Positions 26,438 to 40,056 of a stretch of 64,000 nt of DNA are shown here, piece after piece (position 1 is the stretch's first letter; each line of letters begins with the position of its first letter). Location: assembly GCF_000002995.4 (NCBI RefSeq), contig NW_025062479.1, forward strand, positions 10,521,721 through 10,585,720, given 5' to 3'. Source of the DNA: Brugia malayi (lineage: Eukaryota > Nematoda > Chromadorea > Rhabditida > Onchocercidae). The position numbers and the translations under genes were made by a program. The notes under the pieces are model-generated. The model did not search any database. It was given only the letters and a program-made list of their open reading frames with translations, and was not told the DNA's origin.

Positions 26438-29400
26438 TCAATGAACGGTGGTATTTGTCGTTGTCGTATCGGTTACAGTTTTCTTTTTATAATATTTTGT
26501 GGTTACATGTCTAGAATTCATTAAAAAAGTTTTTTCTTTATTAATTATTAAAAGTTTGACATAAGCTAGGCAGAAATAGTCTTTAATCATTCGGAGTGTA
26601 TTGATTCAATTAGCAATTATTTTAGATTTTTTTAATACTTAATTTGTGCTTTTAGTAAATATTGTTGGAATTTAATTTTTACAATAATAAAATTTTTGAA
26701 CATTTTCAAAACATTTAAATCTTCCCAATCAAATTTTAGCTTATTCTAAACAAATTAATAAAAATATGAATGCTTGATTTACCTGGAAATGACACCAGGT
26801 TCAAGTGGTGTCTCAACAATACGCCTTTCTTCTTCTTTAAGCAGCGTACTTTCACTATTCGGATTAACGCTTGTCACAATTTCACGCTTATACGTTACAG
26901 GTTGACCATCCTTATCCACGTAATTACCTTCTAAACTTGCTTCCGTATTTGCTACTGTACCTCGAGGTAATACCTGTAATAAATAACACATTTTAAAAAA
27001 ATGTAGCTTTCTGAGATATTAATGAATTATGTATTGTATACAATAATACATCGATTTTAAATTTTAAATAAAAAAAATACAAACACTTGCATTATTTCAG
27101 AAATTTGTTTACTTTTTCATTTAGTCTATACTATTAAATTTATTCAAAAAATTTAACGAAATTTATCGTTAATTACAGCAATTATATATTACAGAAAAAT
27201 GTAAGATAAGGAATTTCACATTTTTTTAAAAAATGTTTTTTCAAAATGATTACCAATATTTGAGTATGATTTGTATTTCTTTTCTTCTTTTTGTAAACAT
27301 CAATATGACTTAATTAATCAAGATGACTTCAAAAAATAAGAAAAGATCAGAGCTATAATATGCAGATATATTTGTTTTATTTCAAAAGTAAACCATTTGA
27401 ATTTTTCATTATCCTTTCACAATCACAGAAACTGAATTAAAACTTTTTTACGATAGTTCAAGAAATAATATTTATTCGTCAACAATTAAAAAATTGACCA
27501 TATACTGTAGTAGCACTTATGTGTATGCTAATTAATTACATTAGTAGATAAAATTTTCACATTTTATGATACTTTTATTACCGATAGATTTTTTGCTTCC
27601 TTTTCGAATATTGTTCCGTAAAAAGAAATGCCTTTTATGTATTTAAAGTATATTCATACTTTTTTTTAATGATTATATCAACTAAAATAAAAAAATATAG
27701 ATAGTTTCGGAAAATTCTGAGATATTTTGATGATCTCAACAAAATTATAGTGTAATAATCTTTTTTTAAGAAAAAAAAAAAAAAAAAAAAAGAGAATTGA
27801 AATAAATGATATGAAAAATAAAAATATCAGTACTAAAATAATGTAATACCTCAGACATTTCAACACGTCGATTGAAATCACCACTACCTTGCATAACAGA
27901 TACAATTGAATTATATGGTGCAGCAGTTTCATGCTGTGTTTTTCGTTGATAATTTGGTTTCTCAATAGCATACCTGTCGACTGCATTTGTTACCGGTAAT
28001 GTGATTGGTTGATTATTTATCAATCTTTCCGTTGAATACTCATGCAATTTTTCTTCATAACGTGAACTGCCACTTTAAAAAAAAAAAAAGATTAAACCAC
28101 CAATATTTACTTTTATATAAAAATTTAATAAATTGAGATTTATTTGAATAAGACATTTATTATGAATAATAAAATTATTATATATACTTCGTTTACAACC
28201 TTTGAATAAGTCAGTTCTTTTAGTTAATTCAATTTTATACCTTTGTGATTGCCATGTGGATGATTGTTGCTGAGTACTGGAGGATATCGGATGTGGTGAT
28301 CCAATAGATACAGGGGCATAAGTTAAATGTGTACTCTGTTTAACTGGTATTCCATGCTCTAATATATATTGTTGTTGTTGTTGATTGTTTAAATAGGAAG
28401 TATGATATTGTGTATGATTCTGTTGTGCACTTTTGGTACCGTTATCACCGTTATCCGTATGTGTTGTATAATGTGTTTGTGATATGAAACTATCATAATC
28501 ATTAATTGTTGATTTATCATACTTGTGTTGTTCTCGATGATAATTCGTATAATTATTACCGCCATCATATTTACCATCTTCACGATTCTGTCGATCAGCT
28601 TCATTTTGCCATAATGCATGAGTCTGGTTAGCTCTATTATACCAGTGTGGTGGTTGTTGTGGTGGAATCTATAAAAAGAGAAAAAAAAACTTTTTTACTC
28701 TAAAAATTTGACAAATTTCAGTTATTGTAAAAAATTAAAAAATTGTTAGAAAAGGAAATGAAGATAAAATTTTTAAATATAAAGAAAATAAACAAATTTT
28801 ACTAATCATATTTGAAATCATATCATATTCTTCTTTTTTTTTTCGGATTTTCACAAATTAAAACTACTATCGCTTAGATCTGGATTAAAATTTATTAAAA
28901 GGAAAGTAATTAAAATGAAAAAGAAAAAAAATTTTTTGCTTTTTTTTGTATGAAATATTAAAAAAAAAAAAAGATTTAGCGCAGGTATCCACATATTCAA
29001 CACAAACAAACTTTCGAAGAAGGTGGTATTTGCAGACGAGCATCAGTATTTCTTGCTTTTTTTTCCCAAATATTACGTCGATCATTCACAATACGTGTCC
29101 ACATAGGTTCATAATCATACATCTAAAAAATTTCGCTAATAAATTGAAGTTTTTTTCAGTGAAATTAATTAGTTACACAATTACAACACCTGTTATGTTT
29201 TTGTCCACATCATATTAATTTCATTCTAATTAAGCAAACTGTCTTTTAATTTTGTTTCTGTTTCTAAACAAACAAATGCAAATAATTAGAGCGTTTTTAA
29301 AAGAAAAAAAAAAGGAAAAAAAGTTATGGGATATTCAAAATTAATATTAAATTTTTCATTATTCAATCATTTATTCGAGGAATTTCAATTTTCAAAAATA

Positions 29401-32400
29401 AAAAAATAAAAATTGAGGAGAAAAACAAAAATAAAGAAAAGAAACGAAAAGGAAATTCTAAATAAAAGAAAATAACATAACTATACCATTATCAGCAATT
29501 CTTGCTAAAGTTAAATATCAATTTGCACAGTAATAACAATAAAAAATAAAAAAAAAGTAAATTAAAAGCTTCAAAGTTTAATATTTTTTGTCATCTGATA
29601 AATAATGATTAAAGCAGAATTCGATTAAACGATAGGATAAAGTTAAGATATGTACAATTAAAATTTAGATACTGACAAAAAAAAGAAGAAATAGAATTGA
29701 AATGACAAGAGATGATAAAAGCAGGAATGGAAGTAGGAAGAATGGAACAAATACAGGACCTGGGAGCGGGTAAAGCGAGGGTCCGACCTGTTCTTCCAAT
29801 GTTTATGCTTTTCGAAAGATCTTGATTGCCATTCTGGGGTCATCAATTTTTTTTGTGCAATCAGCGCTTTATCGTTCAATAATGTCTCAATTGTCACCTC
29901 TTTCTCAGCATTCTCATTTGCCCATTCGTATCTTTCTGCTGGTACTGTATTATGTGATCGAATCCATGATTGCTGTTGTTGTTGTTGTTGTTGTTGTTGT
30001 TCTATCTTTTGAAATGATATATTATCTCTATCAATATCAACATTTTTATTACCAATAATATCATTTGTTGAATAATTCGTAACTGTTTGTGATGTATAAC
30101 CAGTAAAATTTGTTGATGGCTGAAATGTTCGATGATGATATGTTGGTGAAATTGAACAGCTATCATTTATTTTGTTGTTATCATTTCTCCGATATGGTAA
30201 ATGATCATCTACTTTAGCTGATAAACTAAATGTTGTTGGTCTAGTGATTTCTTCTTGACGATTAACAGTACGATGTTGACGAATGAAACCAGCTGTTGGT
30301 CCAAATGATGTACCAAAATGATGATCAGGTTGTTCATTTTTAGTAAGATGTTGATTAGATCGTGTATCACCAATTAAGACATCAGCTGATACATGATCAA
30401 CATTTGGTGCTATTTCAATATTCATCTCATCACGTTTCAACAAAGTATGATCAAATTTTGAATGTAAACGACGTTGTTCTGGTCCATGTCCATGGTATGA
30501 ACCATTTGTGCTTATTTCACCTTTTCGAAAATCCATACCACCCATTTCATATCCAGGTATTATTGTCTTATGCTCATTATGATATCTCCTTGTATCATCA
30601 TTATCATTATGATAAATGTATGATGAATTATATGATGATAATCGTGATCGATCAACATAATCTAATCCACCAAATTCATATCCTCGTCTTATTGATCTAT
30701 AATAATACATTTTATTATTATAAAATAAATTTAAAAAAAAAAAGAACCCTTTTTTTATATTTAATTCAACTTTTTTTTTCTCTTTTATTACAAATTAATT
30801 TTTATTACTTCATCAATTGCGAATAACTTTGAAAATTTTCAAGTTTGTAGTAATATAATTAATTTATAACATTAATCAAATTTTATTAAAATAATAAATT
30901 AGCAACAATGTACAACCTTTCTTCATTTCGTTTTTTTGGATGTTGTAAAGTGGAATATTGAGGTGCATAATATGGTTTTGTAGCAGAAGGTGTTATTGAA
31001 CGAGCTCGTTCACTTCGACTACGTGCTGCATGAGCCCAATATGGTTCCTTTAAAAAAGAAAGATATTTTTTTATTATTCTCTTTTTTAAATTTAAAATAA
31101 TTTTAAAAGATTTAAATTTTAAAAGATAAATTTTGAATATCCTATATAACTTCTCAAAGAAAAAAGCCAAAAAAATAAATGTTTTAAAAATAATTATAAA
31201 ATATCAATAATATTGCTGTTTTAAAATTTAATTAAAATTAAAAGAAGAAAAAAGAACATTTACACTCTAAAAATTATTTTTTACAAATTAAAAGCAAAAA
31301 TAATATAAATTGTGGGAATTTAATCTAATAAACCTGTGATGGTGGTATGTGTGGGATTTCCGCTTGTGCTATTAACTCATTGAAATGTTGGCCAAATGTA
31401 TCATTTTCACCAGCTCTTATTACTTTTAATGTTTCTGAAACTTCAGGATTAAAATGTCGGTCATTTGCGCCAAGTGCATGATCTGGTCCTGCGCCAACTT
31501 GCTGTTTATATTGCTCTTCTGCAGCTTCACTAAAATATTCAACTTCTTTTCTTGTTCATTTGTTTCACTCACAAAAAAATATTAGTAATAATTTTTGTTC
31601 GGAAAAATTTTATTCCATTTATATATATATTTTTTTCCTTTAATAATTTTATTCAGTTATTATCCATTTTTTCTATTTGTCATTCATTTACAGCGATCAA
31701 TCATTATCTATGGTTATAACCATTCATTCATTATTATTCATCGATTGTAGTGATGAAGTCATTATCTACCATTCATTATAGTAATTAAATCATTGATTTT
31801 TTCAGAAAATTTTCTGATAAATATACATGATGTATACGTGTATCAAATAAATGTACAGGTGAAGCAGCAATGGATTCTGCCTCAATTTAATTATTTATTA
31901 ATTTATGTTAAAGCTTAGAAATGGTTAATGATTTCTGTCTACGTAATGCTACCTATTTGGTCATAAGAAGCAGTTAGTAATCTTGATAAAATTTATAATC
32001 TTAAAAACAGATATGAAGTTTTATGATGTTTTTAATGGCAAAATAAATTTTTGAATGTCAAAAATTGGCTTGTTAAAAGTTATTATCTAAAACGAAACGA
32101 AAAAAAAAATCATTCAATTCTTTCTGATTAGCTAAAATTTCTTTCTGTTTTTATTATTACTTTTCCTCTCATTTTTTCCTTATTCACGTCTTAAATTGAA
32201 ATTTGCACAAAACAAAATACTTGTTGAATTGGATTTTTAAAAATTTTTGACAATCATCAGTAATAATGCTAATAAAGTCTTAACCATATTTTGTTGAAAT
32301 GTTAAAAAAGTAATACATATCCTTTTGAAATCTATTTTATAAAAATTTAAAATAAAATAAATGTAGAATTTAATTCAAAAGGAAACATCTAACATTCTTC

Positions 32401-34161
32401 TTTTCAAAAATTGTGAAAATAAAAAATAAATGAAAAATTTACAACAGCTGTTTTCCGGATGCTTTTTGAACAGCTCACCTGCATCATTCACATTTTGTGA
32501 AACATTGGGCAGTTAAAAGCAAAAAAACAAAATTTGCTTTCAAAAAATAGCAAATCATTTTTTTTCCTTCCTAAATTGCACTTTTTTTCTAGTTTTCGTT
32601 TTTCAACGGTTAACTTGATTAAGTTTCAGAACAAAAAACAATGAAATACACTATGTATGCTTGTTTAAAATAAACATTTGATATCTGAAAATACATTTTA
32701 CAATTGTAAAATGATAAATATTGTTAAATGATATCACTATTATTATTATAAGATAGTAGTATTACCAACTGGTAATTATTATCATTGTAAGAAAAAGATA
32801 TTGTTTAATAGAACGACTATTGATACCTAAAAGAAACAAAAAAAGAAGCTATTTTAATATAATATATATTTACTATTATTCAATAGCCTTCAATTATATT
32901 AATAATTTAAAATATCTCTAATTAATAATCGCTCAAAGTGATAACAATAAATAATGCAATAATATTTATTATCAAAGAATGAATTCACCCAAAAAGAAAA
33001 GTAAGGAAGTCGTTGAAAGATGAGAAAGTGGAATAAAGTTTGGAAATGAATAAATAAATGATATTAATAAGAATAAAAGCTACCTTAAAATTATAGTTGT
33101 TCAAAATTGTATTTTAAAATAACATGCAAATTATATTTGTCAAATTATTTTTAATAATTTATTCAATTAAAAGGAAAAAAACAAAGGTACACAACAAATT
33201 GAAAAAATGCTTGTTGTATATCGTTTCTAATCATTTATTTCTATGTATTACTATAACTTTACAAAAAAAAGATGAAGACTATAAATTTAAATTTTTTAAA
33301 ATCAAATTTTCAAAAAAAAAAGCGCATATTTTCATTCTTTTTCTTAAGTGCAAATTTTTTACCTGAATCATTGTTATCTGACACACATGGATGAAAATAT
33401 TGTGTAAAAATACTTTTTGTGTCTAAGTTTATTTTAGTAAATCAATCTATGCTAATATTTGCTCGACCAATGATTCATTCGTATGGTAGAGTGGAATAGA
33501 TAATACAAACAACACATATATAACATTTCTAATGCTTTCAACAAAAAAAATTTAGTTAAAAATTTTTAACATATTGAATTACTTTCTTTTCCCATACTAC
33601 TATTACCCAATTTTTTTGTGTTATCACAACTTCTAAACTATGTTATATGATCATGTAATAAGAATTATCATTTCAAATTGTAAATTTATTTGCATCACTT
33701 ATTTTAATAATATAATTTGTAAAAATTTTTTCTCGTATTAATAATTATAGCACAAAAAAGGATTTGTAATTAAGTTTAGAAAATTTTTAATTATCCAATG
33801 GCATATACTAAAGTTCCTTTTCATTTTTCTTTTTTTCTTTTCTTTTTTTCTGAAAAAATTCTAGGAAAAAAAACTAATGAAGCATTTTTATTTCTAATCA
33901 AAATATGAAACAGTGTTTAATTTACGATTGATTATTAATTTTTTTAAAAATTAACTATTAATGGAATCATTGATAAATTCTATATTATTATTATTATTTT
34001 ATTACTATATTGATTTAATTCATTGGATTATAACATAAAAATTGAAATTTTTTTTTCACAAATTCGATTTAACAATAATATGAATGAATGATAAGGATTG
34101 ATAAGAATGCTTACCGTGAATAAAGTGGCATTGGCGTGTTATATTGTATATTAGATGGCAT
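26438..34161 (-). CDS. Unassigned 778-residue low-complexity protein with internal Trp-motif repeats
   Basis: I do not recognise this gene. Nine minus-strand exons: 34115-34161, 31334-31529, 30917-31047, 29760-30696, 29012-29122, 28241-28668, 27850-28072, 26783-26973 and 26438-26510; all phases agree and total 2337 bases. No signal peptide, membrane segment or known domain is evident. It is rich in Asn, Gln, His, Tyr and Arg, with ten consecutive Gln codons near residue 357. Repeated motifs: GYEFGGLD and GYEMGGMD in exon 4, and IPPSQEPYWAHAARSR (about residues 76-92), YEPMWTRIVNDRR (440s) and IPPQQPPHWYNRAN (475s). The C-terminal 85 residues are less repetitive (VTYKREIVTSVNPN, LLKEEERRIVETPLEPGVIS) and end in a KYYKKK plus Thr-rich tail. 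Exon 8 ends AG/GTAAAT, where read-through would give an immediate stop; splicing to 26510 extends the protein by 24 residues. It is probably an intracellular scaffold or cytoskeletal protein (inference). The start exon is short; upstream alternative exons are possible. Confidence 0.75.
29970..30001 (-). repeat. CAA/CAG microsatellite coding polyglutamine
   Basis: Ten Gln codons in a row in the large fourth exon of the 26438-34161 gene. Similar shorter CAA/CAG runs occur in the exon at 28241-28668 and in the first KCC exon. Confidence 0.9.
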
Positions 34162-37100
34162 AATTCGTCCTTTTTTTTCTCGTTTTTCCTTTCTCTTTCG
34201 TTTTTCTTCTTCCCCCTCTTTTGAATAACGATAAGGAATAAATTTAAAAAATTGTGAAAGAAATTGAAATTGTGAAAAGCGCCTGGAAGGATGCTACTAG
34301 AATGAAGAAGATTCGAATGATATGATCAGAAGTTGTTATTGTTGTTGTTGCTGTTAATTTTGATGAAATTGATGATATTAGTTATGCTAGAGTTAAAGGA
34401 TTCCATTAGAATGTATGAGGAGAAGAACTGTTTTTTTTTTTTTTTTTTTTGCGAGAGATAAACTGATAAGAAAAATGAAAAAAGGGATGGTGATTAGAGA
34501 TAAGCAAAGACAAGAAGAGAGAGAGAGAACGAATTCAATTCATTGAATGAAAATAGTTTAAATGTGTATGTTCTGTGTATTATCTTTTTCTTTCTTTTCC
34601 TGTGCTAAATCTTTTTCTCTCCAACACATTTTAATCATTTATATCATATCGAAAGACTCGAAATGATTACCACTCTCAACAAAATTCATCATTTCATTCT
34701 ATTCGGAATTTTTTTTCCATCCGGTAAATGATGAAGAAGAAAGAAAAAAGAAAAAGTTGTTGAAATATTATTTATCATTAGTTGGTTAAAATACTTTTTA
34801 CAAAAAAGAGAAGGAAAGGAAAAAAAGAACAAGGAAATGTGCAAATTACCAAGGCGAGAAAATTTAATCGTTGAAATTTTCCATAAAAATTGGAATGTAA
34901 ATGAATTGGTATTTATTGAATTTTTTTAAATTAAAAAATTGTCATATCATTTTTGCATTTCAAGCATTTTAATGTATCAAATAGCATGTGCATGTAAAAT
35001 TTTACAAAATATTGAAAGACATTGAAAAATTACATTAATTTTTTTTGGACAAAATTTTATCATTCATTTGTAACATTATAAAATCTAGTATAAGTGTATT
35101 AAATTAGTGTATTGAAAATTCATATTTTAATCTCTTTTTTGTAATAAAATTGCATACGAAAGTTTTTTTTTTTTTGATTAGAAAGAAAAATTTGGATTAA
35201 ATTAATAAATTTAAAAGGAATGAAAATATTTCATAGTAGTTCTCCATCCTTTCTTTTCATATTTCATTCGCTATTACTTACAATTCAGTTATAACAAATA
35301 ATAAATTTAGCTTTGTCTATTATTCCTTTAAAATTTCTTTAATTCTATCAATGAAACTGTGGTTATTTACTGGGCCTATTTGCCTACTAGATATTATAAC
35401 CTACTTGGCTATAATTAGAAAATCAATTAAATTAGTTGCATTAGATTTATGTGACAGTAATGTATCAAATCATAATATAAAAAACAAGTTTAATTCAGTG
35501 GATAAAGAAAGAATTAAGGATTATGAAATTCAGTGATTCAAATTAAAAACTTTTGGTTAGGTTTAATCTTCAAAAAAGAAACTTTTTTTAAAATAAAAGT
35601 ATTTTTTTAAATTTTCAAGTCTTAAAATATATCAAGGACAAAAGTCAAGAACTAGAAAACTAGAAGAAAAGAAAACAAAAAACTAGAAATACTTGATTTT
35701 ACAAAATTAGTTTTTTAAAGAAAAACAAAAAAAAAAAAAAAAAATGAATTAAATTTCGCACTAATAATTTAAAATATCAAAAGCTATCAATGTTTTTTTC
35801 CAATTATTTTCGGCTGTTATATTTTTGATTAAAATATTTTATGTAGTTAAAAAAAAGATGAAATTTATTATTTATTTAATTTATTAACAATAAAAGATTT
35901 TTAACTTATCAATTACAACATAATGGATAATCAATGACTGATTTAGATAATTTGAAAAATAAATAAAAATTATTGGTTTTCAATAAAATATTTACAATAC
36001 AACATAATAAATTAAATCATGTATACAATGATATCGATCGAATTCTATCAGCTCTAATAAAATTTTTCCGTCTTTTTTTTGATGTAATAGTTTAGGTTTT
36101 AACTTAATTCAATTTAATTTAACATTGATAAATGATAAAGAAGTGAGATAAAGTATTCGGTGATTATTCTGCAAGATTTTTACCTTCAAATTTATAAATT
36201 TGCACTTATTGCTGAAATTTTCAAGAAAAAGCCTTTTAAAAAACTTATTTGTTAAATTAAGTTTACTAAATCTTACTGACACTCTAAAATGCATATTTAT
36301 CCTGAGATACATCAATTTTCGGTTTCAAAAGAAAATATACATACATATATGTTAAATTTTTTTATGCTTCACCATGAACATTCATTCCTACTAACATTGA
36401 TGAGAAAATTGGACAATTGATAAGAAAAGCTAATTCATTTTTAAATTGAAAATTTAAAAACATTGTTTGAAAATTGTTACAGCAATTCATTTTAACGTGA
36501 CAGATCCGTTGCTACATTTGCAATTTTTAAACATTACTAATGATAACTCGGCTTCTGCTATTTTTTTTTTTCACTGAAATAATTTCAGTCGACCTTTAAA
36601 TTTTCGTAAAATATTCCCATCGAATACTTAATCAATCATTTTGATTTATACAACATTTTGACAATAAAGTTCTATCTAGAACTCAATCAGGAAAATGATT
36701 ATAAAAAAAGAGAAACATTTCATCAGTAATTACCAAAAAATATTAATTTAACTTATTGAAATATATACAAGTATAAAAGTTTAACAAAAAATATATTAGA
36801 ATTTTATATCTCGTTTTTTTTTTTTTTTTTTTTCCAAACAATGTTATTGCTAAATTTTCATAGTAATAGTGAAATTGATCGTGTATTGATTAAAACTGAT
36901 CAACGACGATTTTTTTTCCTGAACTTAGCTTCAACTTTTATTTTCTTTCAAAGGCCATAATTCATGAACGCTAATTACTTTATTACTATATGAATGATAA
37001 TTAATGATACAAAGCATTACTTAATCTGCTTTAATTTATTTAATTTTGGAACTCGCAATTATCATTTAAAATTCATATATAGCTTGAAAAAATTCATAAC

Positions 37101-37960
37101 TGAATAGCTAAATAGAATCCTACATGATACAGCTGTCAAAGTTTATCAGTTAATCAACTTATCCTTCCGTCGTTAAATTGATGACATTTGTTATGGCTCA
37201 GGAATCACCTGTGTTATAACATTACAAACGTAATATTATAAGGTAAAATAACACACAACACGTAAAAATCTATTATGGTACTTATTTTTCATTTTTATAA
37301 GTACTTTTTTTGTTTTCATTGGTATGTCTTCTGACTGGATTCACGTGAATTTAAATCAATAAAGTATAAATTTAATCAAAGAAACGTAAATTTGAATGAA
37401 TTATATTTTTACAATAATTAATGATAGATTATGATTTATAATAACAGTTTCACATAACTTCTTCTAGTAGGATATGTTTTTCAGATATTAAATGAATAAA
37501 TTTGGACAATGAATTAATGGCATAAATTAAACAATTAAATTAGATTAAATGTTTTCTTAGTGATATAACAAAATATATTTTCTTTTTATATTTTTTAAGC
37601 ATATAATTTAAAACAGATCATTGACTATCTTTTTGTTAGCAAATAATCTCATCAAATGAAGAAAATATGACAGCCTGCAACAATTTTGTATTATTATTGA
37701 GAATATTCCAAATCTCCACTTTTTTTTTTTCGTTAATAGTTAATAAAAATTTACTGAGATTTAAAAAGCAAGAAAAGCATTAAATTGTCATGATATAATC
37801 GCATTAAAATTATCACTGATAATAGCTGAAAACTTTTAATGAAACCAATATGATAAATAGCAAATATTGAAAAAAAAAAAGCGATCAAAATGTAATACAA
37901 TAATTTTTTTATTAAATCTAATGTATATAATTAATCTAACAAAATTAATTATTTATTTTT
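34162..37960. other. Intergenic stretch between two minus-strand unassigned genes
   Basis: AT-rich DNA with a T tract at about 34431-34450, a short GA microsatellite near 34516, and many A/T homopolymers. Both neighbours are on the same strand, so an operon with trans-splicing is possible but unproven. No exon could be supported. Confidence 0.5.
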
Positions 37961-40056
37961 TTATGCAAAGCGGAACCGTCCTGTTGTAATGTAAAGTTTT
38001 CGTAGCGCTTGCGCATCGTTATAGGAGTAGGGTATACGTGGAGCATGAGGAATATATACACCTTCACCGTACATAAAATGTCGATTAAATCCATGATCCT
38101 AAAATTACAAAAAAAAAAGAAAAATAGAGAAATTTTTTATGAAAAAATAAAAAAAATAACACCATTGATAAATTATAAAATATGCAAATAGCTCATTAAC
38201 TTGTATTTAATTAAATTAGGTGTTGAAAAAGCAATACATTTTTTCAAATACATATGTCTTTTATACAATAAAAATTTTTTTTTCTACCTGAGGATATCTC
38301 CAATCATATGATGTGTATGCATACTGTTGAGCAAAATCATCTGCCTTAAGTCTTGCTGATACATATCTATTTAAGTAATTTTGTGATTCAGCAACGTATG
38401 ATTTCAATGGTTCCATTCGCTATAAAAAATTAATTTTAATTATTACTTTTAGGAAAAAAGACGAAGAAATATTTGAATAACCTAATAATAAATAATAACT
38501 GAAAAATTGAAAGTTTATCAAATTTATTTAGAAATTATTAAATTTAACATGTAAAGAAAATTTTTTCTTTTTTTTTGTTTTAACATACTTCATTGAAAAA
38601 TATCCTGTTTGTTTGAAATGTATAGTATGGAACATAAGAACTATACGGCATTGGTTCAAAGAACGGCATACGAATTGGTTTTGTTACAGTGTCATGAGTA
38701 TCCTGTAATTAATCAAGTAATTACTTTAATACCCGAAAAAAAAAGATTGATATTTTAATTGGAAGATTAATTTCAATAAGAAATAATAAATATAGCATAA
38801 AAAAACAAAAAAAAAAGAAACTAATAAATACAAGTGGAATTATAATTATTGTTATTAAACAAAAAAAAAATTTATGTCTAATTCTTTTGAAATATTTTAG
38901 AAAATTTGAGACAAATTTAGTATTAACTTTCTTTTTATTATTGCTTAGCTAATTTTAATTTAAAAATGAAAAATATTTAAGGATTGAAAAAGATTTTTTT
39001 TCTAAAACTTACAATCCATCGTGCTTTACTGTATGAATTATTATACCAATTATAAATTTTTGGCTGATAAACAGGTATTGCATCAATAACACGTTCTGCT
39101 TGACGATAATGTTGTGGTAATGCTAAAGATGGCGCAAGCAATGAAACGGATGTTGATCGACGAATTGGAAAATCATGTTCTGCTTCCTTAAAATTTTTTA
39201 GAAATTAAAATATAAAATATAATTCATCATAACAAATGATATTGTAAATATTTCTTGTTGCTCTTAACATTTTAATTCTTCATCTAGAAAAGTTAAATTT
39301 TGCTGAAAAATATTTTCTTAATTAAGTAAGATAATAATGTTTTTTCCCCTTCTATTCTATAAACAATAATTATTTATTAAAAAAAACAAAATAAAACGAA
39401 ACAAACAAACATTCTAAATCTCAAAAAAAGAAAAAAAAGAAAAAATTTTAGGAAGATGAAACAAAATCAAAAATTTACACCATATTCTCTAGATAATGAA
39501 TTAATCTTCCCGGTTTTTTTTGTTGTTTTCCTGAGTAATAAAGAAAAAAAAATCAAAATTGAATGTAACAAAATACCTTAATATATGTAAGATTGGTATA
39601 AGAAGCTGATCGAGCAAGCTCTTTTGGTTTACTCCAAACATTTGACATATAATTTTGAAATGTCGTTTTAGGACGAGCTAAATCGATATAACGCCTAAAT
39701 AGTTATGAATAAAAGTTACATATGATAGATAAAAATTCTTGATTAAAATAAAATGTTTTTTGCTTTTTTTTATTATTTGAAGAAGACAAAAAATCATAAA
39801 GATAAAATTCCTTTTTATACAAGTGTTTCAAAATCAAAAAAAAAAAAAAACGAAGAAAAATTATTTGTAAATTTCTTTAATCTTATTGAAATTGAAGATT
39901 ATGTCTGATAAAAAAAAATAAATAAATAAAATTTAAAATAATTAAATAAACCAACGATGTTGGATAATCATTCCACCATTTTGTTGTTGTTTCAACTTCA
40001 TCTGCAGTTGACTGCGCTCGTGACAACATTCCCGTACTTAAGATAGGTGGACGCAT
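37961..40056 (-). CDS. Unassigned 258-residue tyrosine-rich protein
   Basis: Function not recognised. Six minus-strand exons: 39956-40056, 39577-39694, 39013-39186, 38589-38702, 38288-38419 and 37961-38098; phases agree, total 777 bases, 258 residues plus stop TAA at 37963-37961. It starts MRPPILSTGMLSRAQS and continues with WWNDYPT. Short aromatic and basic motifs recur: KIYNWYNNSYSKARW, YSSYVPYYTFQTN, QQYAYTSYDWRYPQ, YIPHAPRIPYSYND. It ends YITTGRFRFA. No signal peptide, membrane helix, cysteine pattern or catalytic motif is apparent, which suggests an extended structural or scaffold protein. The exon 1 donor (ATC/GTTGGT) is a weak match but is the only one that keeps the frame. Real-gene status is supported by the six-exon phase agreement; any function would be a guess. 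Confidence 0.75.

Noticed and set aside
30362..30826. 154-codon plus-strand frame rich in His, Tyr and Leu
   Set aside because: Antisense shadow of the large coding exon 29760-30696 on the minus strand, running on into intron.
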